From JAUQQI01 sp042408785 (GTDB lineage Bacteria > Chloroflexota > Dehalococcoidia > JAUQQI01), in assembly GCA_042408785.1 (NCBI GenBank), contig JBHOQU010000014.1:1-34284 (forward strand): a DNA stretch of 34,284 nt, written 5' to 3'. The notes beneath the pieces are model-generated. The model had not been told where the DNA came from and did not search any database. It was given only the letters and a program-made list of their open reading frames with translations. This document shows positions 7,202 to 15,549 of this stretch, piece after piece (position 1 is the first letter of the stretch; every line of letters starts with the position of its first letter). The translations under genes were made by a program, and so were the position numbers.

Positions 7202-8778
7202 GGACCCCTGGGCCACACCTCGTAAAGGTCCACCCCGAGGAAGGCCGCTGCCAGCCGGGCTTCATAGGCCGGGGGCAGTGCCGCCCTAAGGCGGGCGGCA
7301 AACTCTTCCCGCTCCCCCGGCCGGTGCCGGTTGTAAAGAATCTCGACGAAGGCCCGGGACGCCCCCGTCCCGGCCAGGAGGGCGTCGACCGGAAGCGGCC
7401 GTCCGGGTTCCAGACCCCCAACCCAGTAATCGGCCGTCGGGCTGGCCTCGCACCAAGCGGGCGGGGGCGTCGGCCAAGGGCAGAAGACCCGAAAGCCCGG
7501 ACCGGGGCCGGACGCCAGCCGGCGGTTGTACCAGAGGGCCGGAAGGAAACTCTGCTCGTTAAGGTGAAGGACCGGCTCCTGGGGTTGCCGGCGGGCGGCC
7601 AGCCAGGCCGAGGCCCCCCGCACGTCCGGGTTGGCGAAAATCGGGTCCACGTAGTAGGACCAGAGGGGCAAAAGCATCCCCAGCGCCAGCCCCACACCCC
7701 AGGCAAGCCTTAGGTGCCGCCGGCCAAGCCCATCCACTGCCAGGGCCAGGAGGACGGCGAAGGGCACGGCGGTGAAGACCATAAAGCGCGGGTCCCACAC
7801 CGGCCGGCCGACCAGGGAGACGCCGAAAACCAGCGCCGGCGGAGTCAGCAAAAGCCCGACCAGACTGAGGACGGCCCACTGCCCCCGGACGAGGGCCCGA
7901 AGGAGGGTCCACCCGAGCAGCAGGGTGGTAGCGTAGCGGAGGAGGCGCAGGGCGGTGTCCGGCAGCAGCCCGTACTCGGCCCGGGTTCGGAACCAGAGCC
8001 AGTCGTAAAGGGTCTTCCAGGAGCTCAGGCCCACCGGCTCGACCCAGACGTCCAGGCCGGCCTGAACCCGCCGAAACTGCTCCCAGACGACCCCAACCCA
8101 CGGGAGGTAGGCCAGCCCGATGAGGGCGTGGGCGACGGCCCACCCGTAGAGGCGGGGCCGCCGGGCGAATTTCTGCCCCAGGATCAGCCCGAGGCCCGCC
8201 ATCCCCAGCCCGGCCAGGGCGAAGAGGCCGAACTGGTGGGCGTAGAGGCCGACGATAGCGGCCAGGGCATACACCGCCCACCAGCCCCATCCGCCCGACC
8301 GGACGGCCCGGACGAGGGCGGCGGACCCTACCCCGACGACCAGGGCCACCAGGATATACCCCCGCAAGTACTGGGAGTAATAAACCAGGTAACTGCTTAA
8401 GGCCGCGAGGACTCCCGCCAGCCGCCCGACTTCCCGCCCGCCCACCTCGCAGCCCAGCCAGTAAACGGCCAGGACGGTAAAGACCCCGAGCAGGGCCGGC
8501 AGGCTTCGGAGAAGATAGTCCGAGTCGCCGAGCCTAAGCCAGAGGTGGAGCAGAATAAAGAACAGAGGCGCCTGCTGGTCGACGACCCCCTTGGCGACGA
8601 CGGAGCCCAGGTCTGCGTTGGCCGCCAGGGCGATGCTGTGGGCCTCGTCGAACCAGAAGCCCCAGTGGTCGAGCCAGAAGAACCTGACCAGGGCCGCCAG
8701 CCCGGCCAGCAGGCCCAGGTCGAGACCGACGGCCCCTCTCGGCTGCCGGTCGGTTCCGTTTAGGACCGGGGTCTTCAG
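7198..8778 (-). CDS. GT39-like polytopic membrane glycosyltransferase
   Basis: This is a membrane protein of about 526 residues with roughly ten or more hydrophobic helices. It has an Asp-Glu pair in the first extracytoplasmic loop (HWGFWFDEAHSIALAA), the hallmark of ArnT/PMT-type GT39 and GT83 enzymes, which take sugar from a polyprenyl-phosphate carrier. A soluble domain follows the last helix (about residue 410 onward). The start is unclear. No ATG, GTG or TTG lies in frame between the dapA stop and the first membrane segment; the only one upstream is ATG at 8913, deep inside dapA. I give CTG at 8778, which overlaps the dapA TGA as CTGA. Substrate and acceptor are unknown. Confidence 0.75.
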   Translation of the reverse strand: MKTPVLNGTDRQPRGAVGLDLGLLAGLAALVRFFWLDHWGFWFDEAHSIALAANADLGSVVAKGVVDQQAPLFFILLHLWLRLGDSDYLLRSLPALLGVFTVLAVYWLGCEVGGREVGRLAGVLAALSSYLVYYSQYLRGYILVALVVGVGSAALVRAVRSGGWGWWAVYALAAIVGLYAHQFGLFALAGLGMAGLGLILGQKFARRPRLYGWAVAHALIGLAYLPWVGVVWEQFRRVQAGLDVWVEPVGLSSWKTLYDWLWFRTRAEYGLLPDTALRLLRYATTLLLGWTLLRALVRGQWAVLSLVGLLLTPPALVFGVSLVGRPVWDPRFMVFTAVPFAVLLALAVDGLGRRHLRLAWGVGLALGMLLPLWSYYVDPIFANPDVRGASAWLAARRQPQEPVLHLNEQSFLPALWYNRRLASGPGPGFRVFCPWPTPPPAWCEASPTADYWVGGLEPGRPLPVDALLAGTGASRAFVEILYNRHRPGEREEFAARLRAALPPAYEARLAAAFLGVDLYEVWPRGP

Positions 8779-9680
8779 GCCTGGGTCGGAACCGGCAGGT
8801 CGATCTGGTAGCCCTTCAGCACCTCTTCGATGGCCCGGGCCGTCTTCTCGTCCGGCTCCACCAGGGGCAGCCGGGGCGCCCCCACCCGGAAGCCCACCCG
8901 GTTGAGCATCCATTTCACCGGGATGGGGTTGGAGACCACGAAGAGGGCGTTCACCAAGGGCATCAGCCGGTGGTGGGTCGCCGCCGCCCGGGCGGTATCC
9001 CCCGCCAGGAAGGCGTCGATCATCTCCCGAATCTGCCGCGCCACCAGGTGGCCGGCCACGCTTATCACCCCGTAGCCCCCCAGGGCAAGGATGGGCAGGG
9101 TGTCGGAGTCGTTGCCGCTGTAAACCAGCCAGCCCGGCCGGGCCCCGGCGATGATCTTCCCGACCTGTTCCAGGTTGCCCGAAGCCTCCTTAATGCCGAC
9201 AATGTTGTCGACCTGGCTCAGCCGGATGGCCGTCTCCGGGGCCAGGTTGGTGACGGTCCGGCTCGGGACGTTGTAAAGGATGCAGGGCAGGGAGGTTGCC
9301 TCGGCGATGGCCTTAAAGTGCCGGTAAAGCCCCTCCTGGGGCGGCTTGTTGTAGTAGGGGACGGTGAGCATCACCCCGTCGACCCCGATCCGCTCGGCCT
9401 CTTTCGTCAGGTGGATGCTCTCGGCGGTGTTGTAGTTGCCGGTGCCGGCGATCACCTGCCCCCGGCCGGCCAGGGCCGCCTTCACCTCGGCAAAAAGTCT
9501 GAGCTTCTCCTCGGTGGAGAGGACCGGGGCCTCCCCCGTGGACCCGGCCAGCACGACCCCATCATTGCCGGACTCCACGAGGGCCACGGCGAGCCGCTTG
9601 GCCTGTTCGTAGTCCACCTCGCCCCGCTCGTTGAAGGGGGTAACCATCGCCGTTAGAAGCCGACCAAACCTTGCCGTCAT
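8775..9680 (-). CDS. dapA: 4-hydroxy-tetrahydrodipicolinate synthase
   Basis: DapA (301 residues) condenses pyruvate with aspartate semialdehyde, the first committed step to diaminopimelate and lysine. The TIM-barrel signatures are all present: GSTGE (46-50), YYNKPPQEG (109-117), the catalytic Tyr136 in LYNVPSRT, and the Schiff-base Lys164 in VGIKEASG. A good ribosome binding site (GAGGAGG) precedes ATG at 9680. The gene follows asd by 21 bp and dapB comes before that, so three consecutive enzymes of the pathway form one operon, with cytoplasmic products. Confidence 0.96.
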   Translation of the reverse strand: MTARFGRLLTAMVTPFNERGEVDYEQAKRLAVALVESGNDGVVLAGSTGEAPVLSTEEKLRLFAEVKAALAGRGQVIAGTGNYNTAESIHLTKEAERIGVDGVMLTVPYYNKPPQEGLYRHFKAIAEATSLPCILYNVPSRTVTNLAPETAIRLSQVDNIVGIKEASGNLEQVGKIIAGARPGWLVYSGNDSDTLPILALGGYGVISVAGHLVARQIREMIDAFLAGDTARAAATHHRLMPLVNALFVVSNPIPVKWMLNRVGFRVGAPRLPLVEPDEKTARAIEEVLKGYQIDLPVPTQA

Positions 9681-9701
9681 CGCAACACCTCCTCGGGATT
9701 T

Positions 9702-10715
9702 TTAAAGCAGACCGCGCCGGATGAGCTCTTCGGCGACCTGAACCGCGTTCAGGGCCGCGCCTTTCCGGACATTGTCGGCAACCACCCACATCGCCAAACC
9801 CGGCTGGAAAGCCTTATCCTCCCGAATCCGGCCCACAAAGACCTCGTCCCTGCCGGCCGCATCCCACGGCATCGGGTAGACGTTGCGGGCCGGGTCGTCC
9901 AGAACCACCACCCCCGGCGCCCGGCCCAGAACCTCCCGGGCCTCGGCCGGGGACATCGGCTCGGTCAGCTCCAGGTGAACCGCCTCCGAGTGGCCGATAA
10001 AGACGGGGACCCGCACGCAGGTGGCCGAGACCGGCAAATCCGGCTCGTGCATGATCTTCCGGGTCTCCTGCAGCATCTTGAGCTCCTCTTTGGTGTAGCC
10101 GTCCTCGTAAAAGCGGTCGATGTGGGGCAGCAGGTTAAACCCGATCTGGTGGGGGTAAACCGACGGGCAAACGGCCTCGCCCCGGAGGATCGCTTCGGCC
10201 TGGACCCGCAGCTCATCCAGGGCCGCACTGCCGCTCCCCGAAACCGACTGGTAGGTGGCCACAATGACCCGCCGGACCCGGTTGACCCGGTGGATGGGGT
10301 TGACGGCCACCACCATCTGGATGGTGGAGCAGTTGGGATTGGCGATAATGCCCCGGTGCCAAGTGACGTCCTCAGGATTAACCTCCGGCACCACCAGGGG
10401 GACATCAGGCTCCATCCGCCAGGCGGCGCTGTTGTCGATGACCACCGCCCCGGCCCGGACCGCCACCGGCGCCCACTCCCGGCTCACCTCGGCCCCGGCG
10501 CTGAAGAGGGCCAGCTGAACCCCCTTAAAGCCGGCCTCGGAGGTCTCAAGAACCGGGAGCTCCTCCCCCTTAAACGTTAAGCGGCGGCCGGCGGAACGGT
10601 CGGAGGCGAAAAGCCTCAGCTCGGCCACCGGAAAGCTGCGCTGCTCCAGGACCTTGATAAATTCCTGCCCGACCAGGCCGGTAGCCCCCACGATGGCAAC
10701 ACAATATCCGCCCAC
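9702..10715 (-). CDS. asd: Aspartate-semialdehyde dehydrogenase
   Basis: Asd (337 residues) reduces aspartyl phosphate with NADPH to aspartate semialdehyde, the DapA substrate. It has the Rossmann motif VAIVGATGLVGQEFI at the N-terminus, DNSAAWRM, the active-site Cys129 in ANPNCSTIQM, and the downstream IGHSEAVHLE with the catalytic histidine region. Its length fits the family. It sits 12 bp after dapB and before dapA. No aspartokinase gene is in the window. Confidence 0.96.
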   Translation of the reverse strand: MGGYCVAIVGATGLVGQEFIKVLEQRSFPVAELRLFASDRSAGRRLTFKGEELPVLETSEAGFKGVQLALFSAGAEVSREWAPVAVRAGAVVIDNSAAWRMEPDVPLVVPEVNPEDVTWHRGIIANPNCSTIQMVVAVNPIHRVNRVRRVIVATYQSVSGSGSAALDELRVQAEAILRGEAVCPSVYPHQIGFNLLPHIDRFYEDGYTKEELKMLQETRKIMHEPDLPVSATCVRVPVFIGHSEAVHLELTEPMSPAEAREVLGRAPGVVVLDDPARNVYPMPWDAAGRDEVFVGRIREDKAFQPGLAMWVVADNVRKGAALNAVQVAEELIRRGLL

Positions 10716-10727
10716 TTCAGGCTCACC

Positions 10728-11516
10728 TCAGAGGCCCAGAATCTTCTCGAGGCCGAAATAAAACTCGCGGGTCTCCACAACCCGCCGAATCGCCATAAGA
10801 ACCCCCGGAATGAAAGACTCCCGGCTGGTGGAGTCGTGCCGGATGGTAAGGGTCTGGCCCCGGCCGCCGAAAATCACCTCCTGATGGGCCACCAGGCCCG
10901 GCAGCCGGACGGCATGAATGGAGACCCCCCCATACTCCGCCCCCCGGCTCCCGGGCAGGGGCTCCTTGGCCGGAACGTTCCGGCGGAAGCCCTCCGGCCG
11001 CACCTCGGCCAGCAGCCGGGCTGTGGCCAGCGCCGTACCCGAGGGGGCGTCGGCCTTGCCGTCGTGGTGGAGCTCGATAATCTCGGCCGTGTCGAAAAAC
11101 CTGGCGGCCTGCCTGGCCAGGTGCATCATCAGCACGGCCCCCACGGCGAAGTTGGGCACCACCGCCCCCCCGACCCCGGCCGTTCGGGCCTCGTCGGCGA
11201 GGGCCGCCACCTGGTCCGGGGTAAGACCACTGGTGCCGATGACCGGCGCAACCCGGCGGCGAAGGGCGGCCCGGGCGTTCTCGAAGGCGGCCTCGGCCAC
11301 CGTAAAGTCAACGAGGGCGTCGGCCTGAACCTGCTCCAGAAGCTCCCCCACCGTGGGGGCAGCCGGAACCCCCTCCCAGCCGGCGAGGCGCCCCCCCGAG
11401 GCCCTGCGGGAGACCAGGCCGGTCAGCTCAAAACCGGGCTCGGCGGCCAGGGCGAGGGCAACCTGGTTGCCCATCCGCCCCGTGGCGCCGGTAACGACCA
11501 CCCGTATGACGTCCAT
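10728..11516 (-). CDS. dapB: 4-hydroxy-tetrahydrodipicolinate reductase
   Basis: DapB (262 residues) reduces the DapA product in the diaminopimelate/lysine pathway. It starts with the nucleotide-binding motif VVVTGATGRMGNQVALAL, has LVDFT and the catalytic/substrate-binding EIIELHHDGKADAPSGTALA, and ends with the family-typical SFIPGVLMAIRRV. It is the first gene of dapB-asd-dapA and has a sigma-A-like promoter directly in front. Confidence 0.96.
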   Translation of the reverse strand: MDVIRVVVTGATGRMGNQVALALAAEPGFELTGLVSRRASGGRLAGWEGVPAAPTVGELLEQVQADALVDFTVAEAAFENARAALRRRVAPVIGTSGLTPDQVAALADEARTAGVGGAVVPNFAVGAVLMMHLARQAARFFDTAEIIELHHDGKADAPSGTALATARLLAEVRPEGFRRNVPAKEPLPGSRGAEYGGVSIHAVRLPGLVAHQEVIFGGRGQTLTIRHDSTSRESFIPGVLMAIRRVVETREFYFGLEKILGL

Positions 11517-11533
11517 CTCAGCCTGATACCAAA

Positions 11534-11563
11534 AAAGTAACTAAAAACCGCCGGCGCTGTCAA
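11534..11563 (-). promoter_or_regulatory. Sigma-A-type promoter of dapB-asd-dapA
   Basis: On the minus strand a perfect TTGACA (11563-11558) is followed after 18 bp by TACTTT (11539-11534), which keeps the three most conserved -10 bases. A start about 7 nt downstream would leave a leader of only around 10 nt before ATG at 11516, so no lysine riboswitch or T-box can fit. The promoter starts within five bases of the upstream gene's stop codon. Confidence 0.55.
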
Positions 11564-11567
11564 AAGA

Positions 11568-12845
11568 CTACCAGTATGCCATCGCATCCTGCAGGATGCG
11601 CCTGAGCTCCGCGGCCCCCACGTCCCGGGGAGAGTTGACCAGAATCCGCTGCTGCTTTAAGGCCCCCTCCACCAGGGCCGGAATGTCGGCCTCGCCGTAA
11701 CCCAGGGCCGAGAGGCCGTTGGGAATCCCCACGTCCCGCATTAGCCCGACCAGGGCGCGGGGGAGAACCTCGGCCCCGTCGGCGACGGCCACCCCCGAGA
11801 CGTCGGCCCCCAGCAGGGCGGCCGCCTTAAGGTGCCGCTCGGGGGCCGCGGGGTAGGTGAACCGGAAGGCGGCCGGGGCCGTGACCACCACGGAGATGCC
11901 GTGGGGCACCAGAGGCTCTTCGGTGTGGTAGTCGGGCGGCCAGTAGTTCCGGACCATCCCGGCCACCGGGTAGGCTAGGGCGTGGGGAATGTGGACCCCG
12001 GCATTGCCGAAGCCGATGCCGGCGATGGTGGCGGCCAGGGCCATGTAGGTTCGGGCCTCCAGGTCCAGGCCGTTCATCACCGCCCGCCGCAGGTAGCGGC
12101 CGACGTACTCGATGGCCTTCTCGCACCAGATATCGCTCAGGGGATTGGCCCCGATGTAGGCTGGCCGCTCGGCCGGGTTGTGCTTCGGCCGGGCATTGTA
12201 GGGTCGGGTGGTGTAAGACTCAACGGCGTGGGTGAGGACATCCAGGCCGGCCGCGGCCGTGACCATGGGCGGGCAGGTGAGGGTATTCAGGGGGTCGACA
12301 ATGCCCAGGGACGGCCGGAGGTACCGGTGGGAGATGCCCGTCTTAACCTTGAGGGCCAGGATGTCCAGCACCGCCACCGCCGTGGTCTCGCTGCCCGTCC
12401 CGGCGGTGGTAGGCACGGCGATGTGGGGCTTTAAGGGGCCGGGCACGGGCAGGCCCTTGCCGATGGGCTTGTTAACGTAGTCCAGGAGGGAAGCCGGGTA
12501 GGTGGTCAGCAGGTTCACCACTTTGGCGGTATCGATGGAGCTTCCACCCCCAACGGAGATGAACCCGTCGAAGTTGCGGCCCTGGGCGAAGCTTACGGCC
12601 GCCTCCAGGGAAAAGTCAGTAGGTTCGACGTGGACCCCGTCATAGATTTCGACCTGGACGCCGCTTTCGGCCGCCAGCTTACGGACCCGGTCCGGCAGGC
12701 CGGTTTTCATCAGGTTCCGGTCGGTAACCAAAAGGGCCCTGGTTACCCCGAGGCGCCTCAAGTCGAAGCCGATTTCGGCGGTGGCATTTACCCCGAACTT
12801 GATGGGGGCAGTCTCCATTACCAGGACGGTTTCCAGCTCTACCAT
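11568..12845 (-). CDS. Hydroxyacid-oxoacid transhydrogenase, iron-containing ADH family
   Basis: This 425-residue group III metal-dependent alcohol dehydrogenase-like protein most resembles hydroxyacid-oxoacid transhydrogenase (the human ADHFE1 family), which couples oxidation of a 4-hydroxy acid to reduction of 2-oxoglutarate using bound NAD. Diagnostic segments are FISVGGGSSIDTAKVVNLL (cofactor), PTTAGTGSETT, AAGLDVLTHAVESYTTRPYN (metal-binding Asp and His), FGNAGVHIPHALAYPVAGM and LVPHGISVVVTAPAAF (metal-binding His). The last two are much closer to ADHFE1 than to butanol dehydrogenases. The substrate in this organism is inference. It lies 51 bp before dapB and about 200 bp after recA. Confidence 0.8.
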   Translation of the reverse strand: MVELETVLVMETAPIKFGVNATAEIGFDLRRLGVTRALLVTDRNLMKTGLPDRVRKLAAESGVQVEIYDGVHVEPTDFSLEAAVSFAQGRNFDGFISVGGGSSIDTAKVVNLLTTYPASLLDYVNKPIGKGLPVPGPLKPHIAVPTTAGTGSETTAVAVLDILALKVKTGISHRYLRPSLGIVDPLNTLTCPPMVTAAAGLDVLTHAVESYTTRPYNARPKHNPAERPAYIGANPLSDIWCEKAIEYVGRYLRRAVMNGLDLEARTYMALAATIAGIGFGNAGVHIPHALAYPVAGMVRNYWPPDYHTEEPLVPHGISVVVTAPAAFRFTYPAAPERHLKAAALLGADVSGVAVADGAEVLPRALVGLMRDVGIPNGLSALGYGEADIPALVEGALKQQRILVNSPRDVGAAELRRILQDAMAYW

Positions 12846-13053
12846 GGGCGGCTCCCCAACGAAAGGGTCGGCGCGACGCGGCCGTTAAAGTTTAGCAGGT
12901 CTTCCAGGGCCTGCCGAGCGGAAATTACGGGAGGGCAGGGCTTTCCAGCTTTGACATTGGGGCGGGGTAGCCGGTCCGCTTTACGGGCGCCCGGCCGCGT
13001 CTCAACGAAAAATTCGGCGGCCACATGGTAGCGGCCGGGAAGATGGCAAAGCC

Positions 13054-14088
13054 TTAGGCGAGGGAGTCTTCGGTGGCGCCCGCCAGCAGGGTTCGGGCCG
13101 AGGCGGCGTTCTCCCGGATGAGCCGCTCCAGCTCCTGGGCCACCTCGGGGTGCTGGCGCAGGTATTCCTTGGCATTTTCCCGCCCCTGACCCAGGCGCTC
13201 ATCCCGAAAGCTGAAGAAGGAGCCGCTCTTCTTGATAATACCCATGGCCACCCCGAGGTCCAGAAGGTCACCCTCCCGGCTGATACCTCCCTGGAACATT
13301 ATGTCAAATTCCGCCGTGCGGAAGGGTGGGGCCACCTTATTTTTAGCCACCTTCACCCGGACCCGGTTCCCGACGATCTCCGTACCCTGTTTGATGGCTT
13401 CCACCCGCCGGATTTCGAGCCTTACGGTGCTGTAGTATTTGAGGGCCCGTCCCCCGGGTGTAACCTCGGGGTTGCCGAACATCACCCCGACCTTCTCCCG
13501 AAGCTGGTTTATAAAGATGACCGCGGTGTTTGACTTGCTGATGGCCCCGGTCAGCTTCCGCAGGGCCTGGGACATCAGGCGGGCCTGCAGGCCCACGTGG
13601 GCATCCCCCATCTCCCCCTCGATCTCGGCCCGGGGCACGAGGGCCGCCACGCTGTCGATGACGATGACGTCCACCGCCCCGCTCCGGACCAGCGCCTCGG
13701 TTATTTCCAGGGCCTGCTCCGCCGTATCCGGCTGGGAGACCAGCAGCTCCCCCACCTTCACCCCCAGGTTGGCGGCATAGACGGGGTCCAGGGCGTGCTC
13801 CACGTCGATGTAGGCCGCCACCCCGCCCTGAGCCTGGGCCTGGGCGATGATGTGGAGGGCCAGGGTGGACTTGCCGGCGGCCTCCGGCCCGTAAATCTCG
13901 GTTACCCGGCCCCGCGGAATCCCCCCAACCCCCAGCGCCAGGTCCAGGGAAAGGGACCCGGTGGGGATGACCGAAACCGGCGCCCTTATCGTCTCCTCAC
14001 CCAGGCGCATCACCGCGCCCCGACCGAACTGCCGCTCGATCTGCGCCAGGGCAACCTCCAGGGCCCGCTGTTTATCCGTAATGCCCAT
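13054..14088 (-). CDS. recA: Recombinase RecA
   Basis: RecA (344 residues) binds single-stranded DNA, drives homologous pairing, and stimulates LexA self-cleavage. It has Walker A GPEAAGKST (67-75), AAYIDVEHALDP, Walker B VIVIDSVAALVP, loop L1 near EIEGEMGDAHVGLQARLMSQ, FINQLREKVGVMFGNPE, and the DNA-binding L2 region GGRALKYYSTVRLEIRR. The short C-terminal tail is normal. I found no intein and no adjacent recX. ATG at 14088 gives the standard N-terminus. Confidence 0.98.
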   Translation of the reverse strand: MGITDKQRALEVALAQIERQFGRGAVMRLGEETIRAPVSVIPTGSLSLDLALGVGGIPRGRVTEIYGPEAAGKSTLALHIIAQAQAQGGVAAYIDVEHALDPVYAANLGVKVGELLVSQPDTAEQALEITEALVRSGAVDVIVIDSVAALVPRAEIEGEMGDAHVGLQARLMSQALRKLTGAISKSNTAVIFINQLREKVGVMFGNPEVTPGGRALKYYSTVRLEIRRVEAIKQGTEIVGNRVRVKVAKNKVAPPFRTAEFDIMFQGGISREGDLLDLGVAMGIIKKSGSFFSFRDERLGQGRENAKEYLRQHPEVAQELERLIRENAASARTLLAGATEDSLA

Positions 14089-14132
14089 CCCGGCTAATCC
14101 CTCCGAATGTTTTTCCCAGAAACTGCCACCTT

Positions 14133-14141
14133 ATCATAGCA
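14133..14141 (-). promoter_or_regulatory. Extended -10 promoter of recA
   Basis: The minus strand reads TGCTATGAT here, an extended -10 box 44 nt upstream of the recA ATG. No clear -35 box is present. I looked for a Gram-positive LexA box (GAAC-N4-GTTC) between 14089 and 14171 and found none. Confidence 0.5.
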
Positions 14142-14171
14142 CAAACTTTCTCCGACCTGCCACCCTCGGCG

Positions 14172-15494
14172 TTAGACCAGGCCTTCCCGCCGCATCTGCT
14201 TGAGGGTCTCTTCGAAGGCCCGCAGGGTGTGGTCCACGTCCGCCGGGGTGTGGGCCGACGAGATGAACCCCATGGTCCGGAAGAGGTCCACGCCCAGGTT
14301 GCGCATCCCCTGGCCCAGGGCCTGGACGACCCGCGGGTTCATTTTCACGTTGGCCGCATTCTCGGGCGACCAGCCGTCCCCGATGAACACGTGAAACACC
14401 GACCCTTCCCCGTAGGCCCGACCCTTAACCCCCAGCCTCCCCAGCACCTCGTTCAGGCCGTTGCGGACCTGCTCCCCCAGGGCGTCGGCATGGGCGTGGG
14501 CCTCCCCCTGGGATACGACCTTGAGGCAGGCCACCCCGGCCGCGGCCGAGAGGGGATTGGCGTTGAAGGTGCCCGGGTGGGCGATCCGCTTAAAGCGGTT
14601 CCACTGCGGGTCGTCCGTCTTGAACTCGAGCAGGGCCATGATTTCCGCCCGGCCGGCCACCGCCCCACCCGGAAGGCCCCCGGCCAGAATTTTGGCCATG
14701 GTCGTCAGGTCGGGAACAACCCCGTACTTGGCCTGGGCCCCGCCGGGCGACATCCGGAAGCCGGTGACCACCTCGTCGAAGATAAGCACTACGTTGTGTT
14801 TGGCCGTAAGCTCGCGGAGGTCAGCCAGGAAGTTCGCCGGCAGGGGGATGGCCCCGGTGGAGGCTCCGCAGGGCTCAAGGATCACCCCGGCGATGTCGTT
14901 ATCTGACTCCAGCACCTGCCGGACGGCGTCGATGTCCGCCGGCAGGGCCACCATCGTACCCAGCACCTCCTTCGGCACACCCACCGAGACGGGAACGTCG
15001 TACGGGGGCTGGTGGGCAACGGTGGCGTAATCGTGCCAGCCGTGAAAGTGGCCGTAAAACTTGATGATTTTGGTTTTCCCGGTATAGGCCCGGGCCAGCC
15101 GCATGGCCATGTGGGTGGCCTCGGTGCCCGAGCTGGTGAACTTCACCCGCTCGGCCGAGGGCACCAGCCGCTGGACCCACCGGGCCCACTCCAGGGCCAG
15201 GGGGCTTTCCCCCACCGGGTGGGTCAGCTTTGCCGCCTGCTCCCGGACGGCCGCGACCACGTCGGGGTAAGCGTGGCCCAGGAGCAGGGCGCCGTGACCC
15301 ATAACGTAATCGATGAGCTCGTTGCCGTCCACGTCCCACTTGCGGGACCCGCCGGCCCGCTCGATGTAAAGGGGAAAAGGTTCGAAGTACCGGGAGTCGT
15401 GGGTGATGCCGCTCGGGAAAGACTTCTGGGCCTCCTGGTAAAGCCGGAGCGAGGTTGGGTGCAGCTCCCGGTACCGCTCGGCGATGGTGGCCAT
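14172..15494 (-). CDS. Class III aminotransferase, GSA-aminomutase-like
   Basis: This is a 440-residue PLP-dependent enzyme of the glutamate-1-semialdehyde 2,1-aminomutase type (HemL-like). Seen are FPSGITHDSRYFEPFPLYIE, VMGHGALLLGHAYP, FTSSGTEATHMAMRLARAYT (phosphate binding), FYGHFHGWHD, IFDEVVTGFR (PLP ring Asp) and TMAKILAGGLPGGAVAGR with the Schiff-base lysine. No other tetrapyrrole gene is near, and these enzymes are often misassigned as HemL, so the substrate is left open. A strong ribosome binding site (GAGGAGG) precedes ATG at 15494. Confidence 0.85.
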   Translation of the reverse strand: MATIAERYRELHPTSLRLYQEAQKSFPSGITHDSRYFEPFPLYIERAGGSRKWDVDGNELIDYVMGHGALLLGHAYPDVVAAVREQAAKLTHPVGESPLALEWARWVQRLVPSAERVKFTSSGTEATHMAMRLARAYTGKTKIIKFYGHFHGWHDYATVAHQPPYDVPVSVGVPKEVLGTMVALPADIDAVRQVLESDNDIAGVILEPCGASTGAIPLPANFLADLRELTAKHNVVLIFDEVVTGFRMSPGGAQAKYGVVPDLTTMAKILAGGLPGGAVAGRAEIMALLEFKTDDPQWNRFKRIAHPGTFNANPLSAAAGVACLKVVSQGEAHAHADALGEQVRNGLNEVLGRLGVKGRAYGEGSVFHVFIGDGWSPENAANVKMNPRVVQALGQGMRNLGVDLFRTMGFISSAHTPADVDHTLRAFEETLKQMRREGLV

Positions 15495-15549
15495 TTCGCC
15501 CTCCTCAGTTTTTGACCGAATCCCGCTGATTATAGCCTAAGAAGGGCCC

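Noticed and set aside
11517..11567. Lysine riboswitch or T-box before dapB
   Set aside because: The 51-bp gap is fully used by a promoter and is far too short for either RNA.
12839..13024. 61-codon frame between recA and the transhydrogenase, minus strand
   Set aside because: No family pattern, no good ribosome binding site, and it overlaps the next gene's start; the gap holds nothing that I can support.
14089..14171. LexA/SOS box upstream of recA
   Set aside because: No GAAC-N4-GTTC or similar symmetric site is present; only an extended -10 box was found.
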